The notes beneath the pieces are model-generated. The model was not told the origin of the DNA. It was given only the letters and a program-made list of their open reading frames with translations, and did not search any database. Positions 53,301-64,000 of a stretch of 64,000 bases of DNA are shown here, piece after piece. The DNA is from Tetrahymena thermophila SB210. Its lineage: Eukaryota > Ciliophora > Oligohymenophorea > Hymenostomatida > Tetrahymenidae. The translations under genes were made by a program, and so were the position numbers. The DNA is taken from NCBI RefSeq assembly GCF_000189635.1, contig NW_002476336.1, forward strand, positions 434,001 through 498,000, in the 5' to 3' direction. Numbering within the stretch: the stretch's first letter is position 1; every line of letters begins with the position of its first letter.

Positions 53301-53837
53301 GAAAATGAAGATAACTAAAACTCATTTTCTCAAAATAAGATAGATAGTAAGGATTCTCGTGCCAAATTATCCAATTATCACTTTTAAGAAGATAACAACC
53401 AAAAAAGATAAGTTGACGACTGTAATAATAATAGCATAAATTTTTCTTCAGTGAGCCAACATTATCTAGATGAAGAAAATCTAGGTCAAAGTGAGTTAGG
53501 GATTACAGATCAAGAAACTAATATTTAAAAATTATATCAACCACAATTTAACGTTGATTCATATATTGGCAATAAATTTAGCTCTTATTTTTCAAAATAA
53601 TCATAAGAAATTGCATTTATAGAAGGAGATAAAAGCAATAGCTAACACAGTAATTTACTTTTAGGATTAGGAGATAAAAGTATCAGTAAAAGTAACTCAG
53701 ATGAAATGTCTTAAAGCTATTTCATTAATGAAAAAAGAGACTCTGTAAATGAGTAGCTATATTCCTCTGATAAAAGCTACCCTTCGTAGTTAGAAATAAG
53801 ACCTAAAAAAGCAAGTCTCTTTTCTTAAATAAGATGA
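50364..53837 (+). CDS. Membrane protein with degenerate histidine-kinase-like ATPase domain
   Basis: Begins at ATG 50364 (MLKLIEKRLINF) and ends at TGA 53835-53837. Hydrophobic helices follow the start: IYNLVTLFVMEIVIFIMLII, ILWICGGIFGSLVPIIIYVL, IIWNIIFYLYSS and ILFYLVPIFLIL, giving four to six membrane spans. Past a basic linker comes a cytosolic region whose order matches a hybrid histidine kinase: a helical segment (IVETIKYNTYLIMNHIY, about 52000-52055), an LLxxxxFxxxA-type helix (QMIWDLVGMFQAQAKMNDI) and an ATP-binding N box, DERRIKQVLITILSNAINQ (about 52340-52400). The expected phospho-accepting His-Glu pair and the DxGxG G1 box are not visible. Where G1 should be the sequence is Lys/Asp/Glu-rich (EIEVQIKEKKKKRDD). 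The last 350 residues are Q/N/S-rich with no receiver domain seen. It may be a pseudokinase scaffold or sensor. Introns near 50990-51092, 51265-51333, 52098-52260 and 52880-52940 are inferred. Confidence 0.7.
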
Positions 53838-54189
53838 GTTTATTTATTTATTATTTATATTAATAATATTTAAAGTAATTAATTTAATAAATTTATTGTA
53901 ATTTAGATTCATTTTTAATAAAAATATTTATTTTATTTTCAAGTTTAAATTACTTTATCTAAACAAATAAAATTATCATATTTTTAATTAATAAAATCAT
54001 TATTTTAAAAATAAATGAAAGAAAAAATTTTGTATTAAATAGTGTTTAACAATCTATTGGAATAATGGGGAATAAACTCATTAATGGAAAAATAAAAATG
54101 TAAATAGATTATTTATTTTGTACTAAGCAAAAAAAAAAAATTACAAAAATAGAAATAAACAAAGAAATAAAATTTGTTTAACAGGTCTC
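53838..54189. other. Intergenic between convergent genes
   Basis: About 350 bp of AT-rich DNA between the 3' ends of the membrane kinase-like gene (+) and the 710-residue gene (-). Contains a poly(A) run near 54130-54140; nothing else recognised. Confidence 0.55.
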
Positions 54190-56322
54190 TCATACTTATT
54201 TGTTTAGGAATAAAACAAAATTATCGTATTTCAGTTTATAAGCATCTAAATATTACTAAATTTCTTGTTATAATTGAATATATTTTTATATGTCTTTAGA
54301 CTATTTGCTATTAATCATACTTTAATAATAGAAATCATAAAAAGTCAAACCATATGTGATCAACGAGTCAATCATAAAAATAGCTCTGAGCAGTACCTTC
54401 TCTTTTTATCCAATACATACATGTGTCTCAAAGCAGATTCTTTTGTGCTCATCCATGTAAATAGAGATGTCATTAAATGAATTGTTTAAAAGCTGTATGC
54501 AATAGAGCATTTCATCAATGTTTTCTGGTTATGCGAAAAGTTCCTGCTAATAATAAAGCTTAATTAGTAAGCTACAAGTACTCTCTTTAAAATCAATCAT
54601 AAGTTTCTTTTCCCCTCCTCTAATTGAAGGTATACTGTGTAAATATTATTCAATTTTTTTAATTTCTTCCATATGTTTTTTTGGATCTTAAATTTCATTC
54701 TATTTTTTCATTTTTAACTTATCGAGTTCTTACCTTTTTTAGTTCTCTTCAACTCCCCTTTTAAACTCTTTAATTTTAAGTTGCAATTACATTTCTCTTT
54801 TTTAAGAAGAAATTGCAGCTATTTCATGATCTGGGCTGGAATCATTGATAAACTTAGGAGTTTTAGTTTTTTCTCTTTAAACTAAATTATTATTCATAAT
54901 CGAAATAGAATTTTATTGTCTTGGATATTCTTCACAACAAAATTCGATAAATGTTTCTTCTTAACTAACAGGTCTCTAATTATCAGGAAATGATCCAGCT
55001 TTTTTCAAATAATCCTAGAAGAAGGAATTGATTATTTCTGACTATGTTAAGTTTTCTTATTATGTATTATTGCTTTATAATTTGTTAAAGTTTTCCAATT
55101 CACGCTTATAAAGTTCCAAAAAGATTTTATAGGTTTTTTCATTAGAGTTCATAGAATTGATGATAGCAGTAAGTAGTTAATTTTTAGTTATTAAAACTTT
55201 ACAGTATCTTTTTCTAACATCTTGCTAACTGATTGCTTCTTCTATATCTTAAACACCAGTAATACATTAATTAGCAAATTCACTATCATCTTTAGCTTCT
55301 TTTAAATCATAATCATTCAATAGAGCGTAAGCTATATTTTTTAAAAAATCTCCTATTTTTTTTTATGCTCTTTCATTTAATTATATTTTTTTCTTACTAT
55401 CATTTTACTTTTCTATAAAATAAAATGTATCACAAAATTATTCGTAAGTCATTTATGTTTCATTACTATTATTTATGCTCTGCATAAGTTTTTCCTCGAG
55501 TTATAATTTAAAATCTTCAAATGAAATAAGATATACAAATTTTATATTCTAATTTTCTCTTATAAGGATGAGATTAGAGATATCTATGTCTATCAACATT
55601 TTCTTATTTAATAGAATCAATATGCATTAAGAGAGAAAATAGCTCAGAAAGCTATAAATTACACTTTTATTGAATTGATCAAATATCTTTTCTATATACT
55701 ATGCCAACTTATATTCTGGACTATTCTTATTTTGAGAGCTATTTTTATCCTAAATATTAGAATTGTCAGGTTTCTTTTTCTCTAAAAAATCTGAAAAGTA
55801 ATAAATTCCATCAATCACATCTATTTCACCATTTTCATTGTGGTTATCTGTTTCATCATTTTAAGATTCTGACCTAGAATCCTTACCTACTTAAGATTAG
55901 TTTCTTTTCTTATTAACGTGCTCTAGTATTTAGTCTTTCCTTATAACTTAATATTCGCTTAAATATTGTTTTTTGCCATTTTCTTCTATAAAATAATCAA
56001 TTTTGATTTTCCTCCAACAATTCTAATTTAGATTTTATGCATGCAAATTTCTTTAAGCCATCTTACATTTTTCTAAATAAGATTCTTTATTACTGCCTTT
56101 ATAAAACTACTAAACTTCTTCAAATTCCACGATTTCAGATGTTATTTCATCAATATTAGAAACAAAAAATAGCTGTTTGCTGTAAGGAAAATCATAAAAG
56201 ATTTCAATTTAGTTAATTAATTTTTTTATTTCGTGAAAGCATGCGTTATTTGAAATAATTTGACTACAGTAAATGGGATGCTCAAAATAATTATCATTTT
56301 CCTTTTAACTATTATCCTTCAT
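54190..56322 (-). CDS. Unrecognised 710-residue protein, single exon
   Basis: One frame free of TGA from ATG at 56322 (MKDNSQKENDNYFEHPIYCS) to TGA at 54190-54192, with no intron needed. The protein is acidic and charged overall. The N-terminal part contains ordered-looking stretches (HEIKKLINQIEIFYDFPYSK, KLAQYIEKIFDQFNKSVIYS, ILIRENQNIKFVYLISFEDF) separated by an Asp/Glu/Asn-rich linker. The middle has helical segments, and residues near 54700-54800 are a strongly charged coiled coil (KREMQLQLKIKEFKRGVEE). The C-terminal 180 residues are again folded-looking (KLMIDFKESTCSLLIKLYY, SFNDISIYMDEHKRICFETH). No motif links it to a known family, and there is no signal peptide or membrane segment. 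It is a hypothetical protein, probably ciliate-specific. The unbroken 2.1 kb frame makes it a confident gene. Confidence 0.75.
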
Positions 56323-57117
56323 TTTTTCTTACTAAATTATCTAAAAATTTGATTTTTAATTATTTTTTAAATATTGTTGTTTTTACAAATTTATCGTAAA
56401 AATCTAAGAATTAGTAAATATAAATCTAAAAATAAACTATTTTTATTTTTACTATTTTATTTACATTTTTAGTATAAAAAAATATATAATGAATGTTAAT
56501 TAAACAAAACACACGAGCTTTTAAAACAAAACCTCTAGATTCACTAGTTTATAATCAATTTAAAATGTTCAGTAAAAATATTTTTTATTTTTTATTTGAT
56601 ACTTATATTTTCATTATCTTAATTCATAAAAAAAATAAATTTTTAAATCAAAAATTAAAAATTAATTTATTGTAAAATTAATTTTTAAAAATAGTTAAAA
56701 ATTTTATGCTTATTTTATTTGAATAAATAAATTATTTTTACTTTACACAAAAATATAATTTATTATTTATAAGATAAAGATTGCTAAATTATTATCGTAA
56801 AAAATTTATATAAATAAATAAAAGACAGTTAAATGTTTTTTTTTTTGATTATCAGATTGAGATTCGGTGCTATTAAGTCTTTTTCTTCTGATCTTATTAA
56901 TTATAAATGATATGAATTAAAAGATAGAATTCTTATCAATTTTTAAGGTCTTTAAATTTTTAAATGATGAATTAAGACTTTATATTCTTATTTTTTAAAA
57001 ATAAAAAATATAATAAACAAAATCTTCAAAAAATCTTTCTAAAAGATCGATAATTAATTAATTTGATTATTAGCATAAACAAAAGTAAGAGAACATAGCA
57101 AAAAATCACAAGACAAA
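56323..57117. other. Divergent intergenic region
   Basis: Between the start of the 710-residue gene (-) and the start of USP14 (+). A 60-codon ORF at 56493-56675 is open in the standard code but has intergenic-like composition, and I do not call it. No other feature seen. Confidence 0.5.
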
Positions 57118-59192
57118 ATGGTTAAAGTAGTTTTAAAATGGGGTACGAAAAATATAGAAGCTGAGTTAGATTAGAGTCTTCCAGTGATTAAATTTTAGGA
57201 AATCGTTTACTCATTAACTAGAGTTCCTATTGCAAGTTAAAAAATTATTTTTAAAGGAACCCTCTTCAAGGTAAATTAATTTAAAAAAATATTTAAATTG
57301 TTCATAAAAATGAAAGCACTATTCAAAATTTGATTAAAGAAATTTTTTACTTCAACAAAAGATTGTTCATTTAACTTCTTAATAAACAATTTATTTCGTT
57401 TTTCTTTTTTCTACCTTATTTAAATTAATTTATTTAAATATTTATAGCCTGAAACTGATCTCTCTAAACTTAAATTGTAAGAAGGTAGTGTTATTACATT
57501 GATGGGAGCAGCTGAAGAAAATGAAATTAAAGAAATCAAAGAAGAGAAAAAGTTCTATGAAGAAATGACTCCAGAAGAGCGCGCTTTAATTTACAAAGAA
57601 AAAACAGGAGTAATTAATAAATATAAATAATATTTTTTATAAAATAACAAACAAACTATGATATGAATCAATAAAATTTCAAATTAACAAGCAATAATAA
57701 ATTTACTATAAAAAATTTAATTATTTGATAGGAAATTTTACCTGCTGGTCTTGCAAATATGGGAAATACTTGCTACATGAATAGTTCAATCTAGTGCCTA
57801 AAGAGAATTAACGAATTAAAGAACTTCTTATAAAATAGATAGATACCTGCAGGTTAAGGAGCTTAAGGTTTAGTAGGTATAGCTCTTTAAAGATTGTTTA
57901 GAGACTTAGATAAGAAAGGTGAAGCAGTTAAACCAATACACTTTATCTAAAGTTTTATGACTGCATTCCCATAATTCGCTGAAAAAGAATAAGGTTCCAT
58001 AGCTTTTAAGCAATAAGATGCTGATGAATGCTTTTAAAATGTTATTTAATGTATTGAACCTTAAACAAACTATGAAGACGAACTTGGTAACAAAACCAAT
58101 TTGATAAAGGATATTTTTGAAATAGAATTTGAAGTCAAATAAACAAATAATGACAATATTTAAGAGGTATCAGTAAAGAGTGAGCGTTCTAAAAAACTTA
58201 TGTGCACAATCGATAACTAATCAAATCCAGTTAACTAACTCACTGAGGGTATAGAAGTTGTAAGAAAAATGTTTATTAATAAAAAATTCTTAAATAATTA
58301 ATTTATTTTATATCAAGAGTCTTTAAGGTACAGTATAAAAGAATGGACAAGATGGATTGCTTCACGATTTTACCGAAACTAGAAGAATTAAGAAATTAGT
58401 AAATTAAATATCATCAAAAAAATTGAATAAACAATATTAATTTTTACTATTTACAGCCAAGCTACTTAGCTATTTAAATGATGAGATTCTTCTGGAAATA
58501 AAAGTCTGAAAGCTCACGTACTGAAGCCACTAAATCTAAAATCCTTCGTGTAATTTATAATATAAAATTATTTTTCTATTTTCAATATTTTATACAAAAT
58601 AAAAGAGTGTAGCCTTCCCAAAAATATTAGATGTAACACCTTACTGTACTTAAGATTTACAAGCAGCTATCGAAAAAGGAAAAGATTATGAAAAAAGATA
58701 GTAAGAATAAGCAAATAAAAACACAGAAGAGAAATTTGCTGAATATAAAAGAAAGCTTGAGTCTGAAGGAAAAATGATACCAGAAGATACTAAAGCTCTT
58801 TATAAACAATTTAAAGAAGTATAAAAAGAAGAAGATATCAAATAGCATGATGAAAATCTCTATAGACCTCATGGTTAGGGTTTAGATAATGGTACTTATG
58901 AATTAGTTGCAGTATTAACTCACTAAGGAAGAAGCGCTGACTCAGGCCATTATGTTGGATGGGCTCATAAATCAGGAGGTAATACTAATTTTGTGAATTA
59001 ATTAATTATTTTTTACATTGAAAAACAATAAATTAAACTTTAAATTATTGTATAATATAAAAAGATGTTTGGTAAAGATTTGATGATGATGTAGTAACTG
59101 AGGTTTCTATTGATGAAATTCTTGATCTTAGAGGAGGTGGTGATAGACATATGGCCTATTATTTAATTTATCGTAAACTAGAAATTCTTTGA
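57118..59192 (+). CDS. USP14: Proteasome-associated deubiquitinase USP14/Ubp6
   Basis: USP14 trims ubiquitin chains on substrates docked at the proteasome. The N-terminal exons encode a ubiquitin-like domain (MVKVVLKWGTKNIEAELDQ, VPIASQKIIFKGTLFK, then KLQEGSVITLMGAAEE) that would bind the 19S base. After a charged linker comes the USP catalytic core: Cys box GLANMGNTCYMNSSIQCL (about 57755-57805), QQDADECFQNVIQCI (about 58010-58055) and the His box QGRSADSGHYVGWAHKSG (about 58925-58980). It ends with RGGGDRHMAYYLIYRKLEIL and TGA at 59190-59192. The catalytic Cys and His are present. About six short introns were inferred, including one inside the Ubl domain (57270-57447). About 490 residues, like the animal and yeast enzymes. 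Rpn10, another proteasome partner, lies 25 kb upstream, without sign of linkage. Confidence 0.95.
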
Positions 59193-59647
59193 ACAAAATC
59201 TATCAACAAAATACGATTTAATTTCAATAATAATTAATTTTTCTTAAATTCATTTTTATAAATCTATCTATCTTTCTACATTCTGTTTGTTTGTTTTTTT
59301 CTATATATTAATTCAAAAGCAGTAGCTTTTTCAAAAAATATTTTAAGCATTATTTTTTTTTTTTCAATTAAAGTTTAGATAAATACATTTTAAATAGCTT
59401 TCGATTTGACTAAAATTTTATTAAAAATATAAATAATTAGATATAATTCTATGTTTAAATAGCAAAATTATTGCAAATATCTTTTTCAAAATATATAGAA
59501 TTCAGTAGAAATAAGCAGAATACAATTTACACTTCTTGCTTATTCTCGAAATTTAATTATTATTCCTAATAAATTGATACAAAAAAATATTAAATAAATA
59601 TAACCCAAGGAGAACTATTAAAAAACTTAAGCATAAATTCAGATAAA
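59193..59647. other. Intergenic spacer
   Basis: Between USP14 and the ferredoxin reductase gene, both on plus. AT-rich, with a TATCTATCTTTCT stretch near 59262-59275 and a poly(T) run near 59348. It should hold a 3' UTR and a promoter; no further element seen. Confidence 0.55.
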
Positions 59648-61698
59648 ATGTTAAAGAATATTGGTTTAATAAGAAGATATTTTTGCTAAGCCATCAAGCA
59701 AGAAGAAATATAAGATTTAGATTAAATTACTATCGCAGTAAAACATCTATAGCTTTTACTAATTTATGATTCAAGTTTTTTTAATTAGATAAAAAATTTA
59801 ACAACTTAAATATTAGATTGTAGGAGGAGGTCCAGCAGGATTTTATACTGCAAAAAAAATACTTAGTGATAATGAATAAGCTCATGTACATATTTTTGAA
59901 AAACTCCCCTTTCCTTATGGTTTGGTGAGATATGGTGTTGCACCTGATCATTAGTCAATAAAAAAGATTATTAATGATTTTAAAGAAGTAAGTCATAACC
60001 CAAGATTGAAGTTTTATGGAAATGTCACAATTGTAAATTAATTTTGAAGAATTTAACTAAATTCATCAAATTAAATGTACTATTAGGGTAGAGATATTAC
60101 TGTTAAAGAAATAACTGAAAATTATTCAGGAGTTGTTTATTCATATGGTGCTTAAAGTAAGCAGTTTATATAATTATGTTGTAAATAGTCATTTCAATAA
60201 GTTAATTTAATATTTAAGATGATAAAAAGCTTGGTATACCAGGGGAAAATGTAAAAAATGTATTTTCAGGAAGAGAAATAGTAAATTGGTATAATGGACA
60301 CCCAGATTATTCAAATTTACCTTTGGATTTTTCTAAAATAAAAAATGTAGTAATCATTGGGTATAAATACATTTATTAAACTTTAAGAATTCTTAAATTA
60401 TATTATTATGTAAAGAAATGGTAATGTTGCTTTAGATGTCGCTAGAATTCTAATTAAGGCTAAGACTGGTGAATTAGATGATACAGATATCACTGCTAAG
60501 TCTCTGTCTGAGTTGAAAAGAAATAATATAGAAAATGTACATTAATTATAAATTAATAAATTAACTCATTAATAAATTTATTTACATAAAAATGTAGATA
60601 TTTTTAGTAGGAAGAAGAGGATTGATTTAAGCATAATTTTCTATGAAAGAATTTAGGTAAATATTATTTGGTTATGATATTTCCACACTAAATTAATTTT
60701 ATATAAATAGGGCTTTTTCTTAAACTAAGGGTGCTAATTTTTATGTTTGGAAGGATGAATATGAAAGAAGTTTAAATGAAAATTCTAAATGGGAGTTTAG
60801 TGATTAAATGAATAGTGCTACTCGCTTAGCTAGAATAAACAAAAGAAGATATGATATCATTAAAAATTTAAAATAAATACAAAACTTGAAAGATATTGAA
60901 AATAATTCTTAAATTAATGTACATTTAAAAGCTCTCCTTTCACCTTTCTAAGTTAATTCTGATAACGGTTACGTCTCATCAGTTGATTTTCATAGAAACA
61001 CATTAAAGGTAACTTTAATTATTTTTATCAGTTCTTATATTCTTTTAATTAAATTAATATTTAATTTAATTTTTAGGGAGAACCATTTGAATAAAAATCT
61101 TATGTAGAAGAATCTTTAGGAACAGAAAATATTAAATGTGATTTATTGATTAGATGTATTGGATATGAAAGTGAAAATATTGATGGTATTTAAATTCCTT
61201 GGGATGTTTAAAATAATAAAATAGCTCATTATAATGGATGTGTCTTACAACATAACTCTAAAGATAAAATTTAAATTGGTAAATATGCATCTGGTTGGGT
61301 AAAAACAGGTCCAATAGGAGTTTTAGACTAGACAATGCTTGGATGCATAGTAAATATTTTTATTTAAAATAATTGATTCAAATATGTATTGAATAAACAT
61401 TAGGAAACAACAAACAATATTGAAAATCACATCAATCACTTAGCTTTAGTACCTAAAAAAGACTGTGAAGGTAATTAATTAATTAATAATTAATTTTTAA
61501 ATTAATGAGTAAAATAATTATTTTTAACAAAAAGAAAAAATAAATTAGATTTTAAAAGAGAGAAAAGTTTAAGCTGTTTCTATTTAAGATTGGGAAAAGA
61601 TTGATGCATATGAAATTAAAAAAGGCTAGTAAAATAAAAAAATTAGAGAAAAGATTGTAAATATTGAAGAAGTTTTAGAGTTGTTAAGATATGAGTGA
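59648..61698 (+). CDS. FDXR: Mitochondrial NADPH:ferredoxin (adrenodoxin) oxidoreductase
   Basis: This flavoenzyme passes electrons from NADPH to mitochondrial ferredoxin for Fe-S cluster and heme A synthesis. A short basic/aromatic leader (MLKNIGLIRRYFCQA) may target it to mitochondria. The FAD Rossmann motif follows an intron: IVGGGPAGFYTAKKIL, then FEKLPFPYGLVRYGVAPDHQ, a signature of the family. Next come the later strands (GVVYSYGAQ; LGIPGENVKNVFSGREIVNW) and the NADP site, NGNVALDVARILI, whose first Gly lies in the preceding exon. Later exons contain CDLLIRCIGYES, ASGWVKTGPIGVL and a C-terminus VSIQDWEKIDAYEIKKGQ with IREKIVNIEEVLELL, matching the family's end. Stop TGA 61696-61698. The segment VDIFSRKKRIDLSIIFYERI is more diverged than in animal enzymes. 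Roughly ten small introns. Confidence 0.93.
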
Positions 61699-62458
61699 AT
61701 AATGAAGTTTAATTAATTTATAATGTTGCTATTTGCTTTATAAAATTATTTAAAAAACATTTATTTTATTTTTTAATTTCTACTTTCACAATTTATTTTT
61801 TAATTGAGAAAATTAAAACAGCATAAATGAATTAATTTTAAGAATTTGAACATAAATTTATTGTCAAATAAAAATTATTTACTTTCAATATTTCTTTTTA
61901 ATTTTATCTTTTATTTTCTTGTTAAAATTATTTTATTTATTATTAAGATAAATCATTTTATTATTTATTTTTACTTAGACACAATTTTATACAGAAGATT
62001 TTTTTAAATTTAAATTTGAAGAATAATATCCAAAAAAAAAAAAAATCTAGCTCACTATTTATTAATGGTTTAAATGATAAAATTTGTATCTTAAAACAAT
62101 AATTTTAATTTCTACTTCATTGATTGTTATAATTATTAATATCCTTAATACTTCATTTAATTTTTTAAATTTTTTATTGAATTTAAATAAATACTTCTAT
62201 TTATAAAATAAATTCAATTATTATTAATTATTATAGGATTTTTTGAGCAAAATTTAAAGAAACACTCTTAATATATCTAAAATTTTATTTATTGGTTATT
62301 AAGAAGGTAATAACGTATATAGATAGAAGAAGCAAAAAAAGTAAATTAAAGAGTTTACTAAGCTAAAATTAAGAAAAAGATTAAAAATAAATAATAATAA
62401 AAAAGTAAATTTTTAAAGTATTATATATAAAAAGGGATATCACATAACATTTAGAGAA
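61699..62458. other. Intergenic spacer
   Basis: Between the FDXR gene and the Pol5-like gene, both on plus. AT-rich with a poly(A) run at 62032-62045. No sustained frame or RNA gene seen; presumably a 3' UTR and a promoter. Confidence 0.55.
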
Positions 62459-64000
62459 ATGGATGACAAAGAATTTTTAGGGTATTTTGAAGCTTTGAGC
62501 AAGAAGCCAGTTAACTAAACTATCAAGTAATCAGTTTTAGACAGCATTGATAAAATAGTTAAAACTCTCCAAGCTGTAAGCCATACAAAATCTGTCTCAA
62601 ATATTTAGTAGGATAAAACCAGCAATTAACTTGCATCTGCTGGATTCGTTTCATTATTTGGAGAAAAGATTATTGAAGATGTAGATTACGCAATAAAACG
62701 TTGTGTTCGTGGTGGTGGTTAATCCAAAGAGGCTTATATTTAAATGCACTACTGCTTAGCTCTTAAAAACATATTAGAAAAATTCGGCTCTTCAATTAAC
62801 ATTAAATCTTTAATTGAATACATAGTAGAACAAGTATCTAAGAAAAATGCTCTTTCTAAAAGTGAAGTTAAACACTTTAGCATGGGTCGTTTAGCTCTTT
62901 TTAAGAGTGTCATCTTATCAGAAATAATCGAAAAGCACTGTGAAAACGCTTAGTAAATTTATGACCTTTTATATGAGTAGCTAGAAAACGAAATGTCACT
63001 CTTCCCATAAAATGTTCTTGACATATGTGAAAATATATTCTAATAGAAGTTGCATCAAAAGCATAAAGCTAAGTTATACTTCAATCATATACTTAAAAAC
63101 GAATTAAAAAACCACACAGGAGTTTCACTTCGTGCATTGGTTATTGGTCACTTCGCTCATAAGTTGAACAACAATGCAACTTTTGCTCAGTAATCCTACT
63201 TAGATGATAAAATAAATAGTATCAAAAACTTAAAAAATATTCTAAATGATATTAAAGATCACTACCCACAAGAACACACTGCCACAAATAGTTTAATAGC
63301 ATACTTACGTTCAATATATAAAAAGGAATCATAGTGGATAGATTTCTGGAAAAATATTCTTAAGGAATTCTGCCTTGCATCTGATGATGATGAAGAAGAA
63401 TAATAATAGGAAGAAAAAAGTAAAAATAAATAAAAAAAAAATAAGAATGAAAACAAAGAAGAAGAAGAAAATAGCAGCAATAAAACTGTTAATTACAGAA
63501 ATTACTTTGTAGCAGTTAACTTATTTAGACGTTTTATAAAATCAAAAGACTTTTCTATCAATGACTTCAAGTGTATAGCTATTGAAGAGCTCTTGCATTT
63601 ATGGATTCGTCACTTCTAAGTGAAAAATGAACAAATGAGAAATTTAAGTACAAAAACAGAAAAATCTTTCTCAAAGTTACTTGCTAAATTCAATAGTGAA
63701 AATTTAAATAAGGAAGAAAGAAAAGCCATTTTAGATGTATTTTATCTTTTGAGAGCTAAGACTACTCTTAAGTTTACTCCAAAGATGAGCTTAGCTAAAA
63801 CTGTTTACTCATTTATGAACCAACAAGAAGCTTCCGAGTTTTTAAATTTCCTTAAAAAGTAAATGCACAAGTCTGCTAATTTTATCAACGAATATGTTTT
63901 TTATCTTAACGAAATGTATGTATTTGCTGAGTTTTAATTTAGTAAAAATCCTAACACCTTCGAAAACGAGTTCTATGAAATCTGTTATCACCTATTTGAA
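62459..64000 (+). CDS. Pol5/MYBBP1A-like nucleolar protein (3' end outside window)
   Basis: An uninterrupted frame of 514 codons starts at ATG 62459 (MDDKEFLGYFEALSKKPVNQ) and runs off the window. The segment VDYAIKRCVRGGGQSKEAY followed by CLALKNILEKFGSSI, and later FSMGRLALFKSVILSEII, has the order of the N-terminal HEAT-like region of the DNA polymerase V / MYBBP1A family (tandem 'ALKRLVRGL...R..F...L' followed by 'GRLFG..ALI'). These proteins are not polymerases; they act in rRNA transcription and ribosome assembly in the nucleolus. A Lys/Glu/Gln-rich charged insert (DDDEEEQQQEEKSKNK) lies near 63390-63475, followed by more alpha-helical repeats (NYFVAVNLFRRFIKSKDFS, LLHLWIRHFQVKNEQM). 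No intron is seen. The assignment rests on pattern similarity over about 150 residues and is moderately confident. Confidence 0.7.

Noticed and set aside
56493-56675. 60-codon ORF on plus
   Set aside because: Isolated in an AT-rich intergenic region, with biased Lys/Asn/Ile/Phe content and no recognisable motif. A very small gene cannot be excluded, but there is no support.
63262-63480. Ser/Phe/Tyr-rich ORF on minus
   Set aside because: Antisense to the Lys/Glu/Asp-rich insert of the Pol5-like protein.

Overview
The window reads as macronuclear DNA of a ciliate, almost certainly Tetrahymena thermophila or a very close relative. The DNA is extremely AT-rich. TAA and TAG are used throughout as glutamine codons and only TGA ends proteins. 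Introns are short, AT-rich and of the GT...AG type. One gene (27037-28938, minus) encodes a 633-residue protein with two HMG boxes and a long Ser/Lys/Arg tail, which matches the Tetrahymena micronuclear linker histone polyprotein. Read with the standard code the window looks like scattered small ORFs; read with the ciliate code it is densely filled with large, mostly eukaryote-wide genes.

Layout. 1-2097: 3' part of a Q/N-rich gene (+). 2976-16219: giant VPS13 lipid-transfer protein (+). 16350-22955 (-): large chromatin protein with an ARID domain, a SWIRM-like region and an LSD1-like amine-oxidase region, followed by an acidic segment, an AT-hook and an FYRN-like segment; I read it as one gene. 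23720-25628 (+): AAK1/GAK-type kinase. 27037-28938 (-): MLH. 30477-31850 (+): proteasome subunit Rpn10. 32207-34251 (+): mitochondrial-type glutamyl-tRNA synthetase. 34765-35412 (-): small unrecognised protein. 36214-39140 (-): coiled-coil protein. 39744-41120 (+): unrecognised gene with irregular exon joins. 42230-49516 (-): calcium-sensor/PIP-kinase fusion with a very long Q/N/S linker. 50364-53837 (+): membrane protein with a degenerate histidine-kinase ATPase. 54190-56322 (-): unrecognised 710-residue protein. 57118-59192 (+): USP14/Ubp6. 59648-61698 (+): adrenodoxin (ferredoxin) reductase. 62459-64000 (+, cut by the window): Pol5/MYBBP1A-like nucleolar protein.

The genes are independent eukaryotic transcription units, not operons, and are separated by about 0.1-1.5 kb of AT-rich DNA with no recognisable RNA genes or transposons. 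Two encode proteasome partners (Rpn10 and USP14), two mitochondrial enzymes (EARS2-type and FDXR) and two chromatin proteins (the ARID/amine-oxidase-like protein and MLH), but they are not adjacent and nothing shows co-regulation.

The most interesting items are the ARID + SWIRM + amine-oxidase-like + AT-hook protein, whose FAD-binding glycine motif is degraded; the EF-hand/PIP-kinase fusion; and the membrane histidine-kinase-like protein that keeps the N box but seems to lack the G1 box. Exon joins were inferred by eye from frame continuity and GT/AG borders, so start sites and intron borders of multi-exon genes are provisional.
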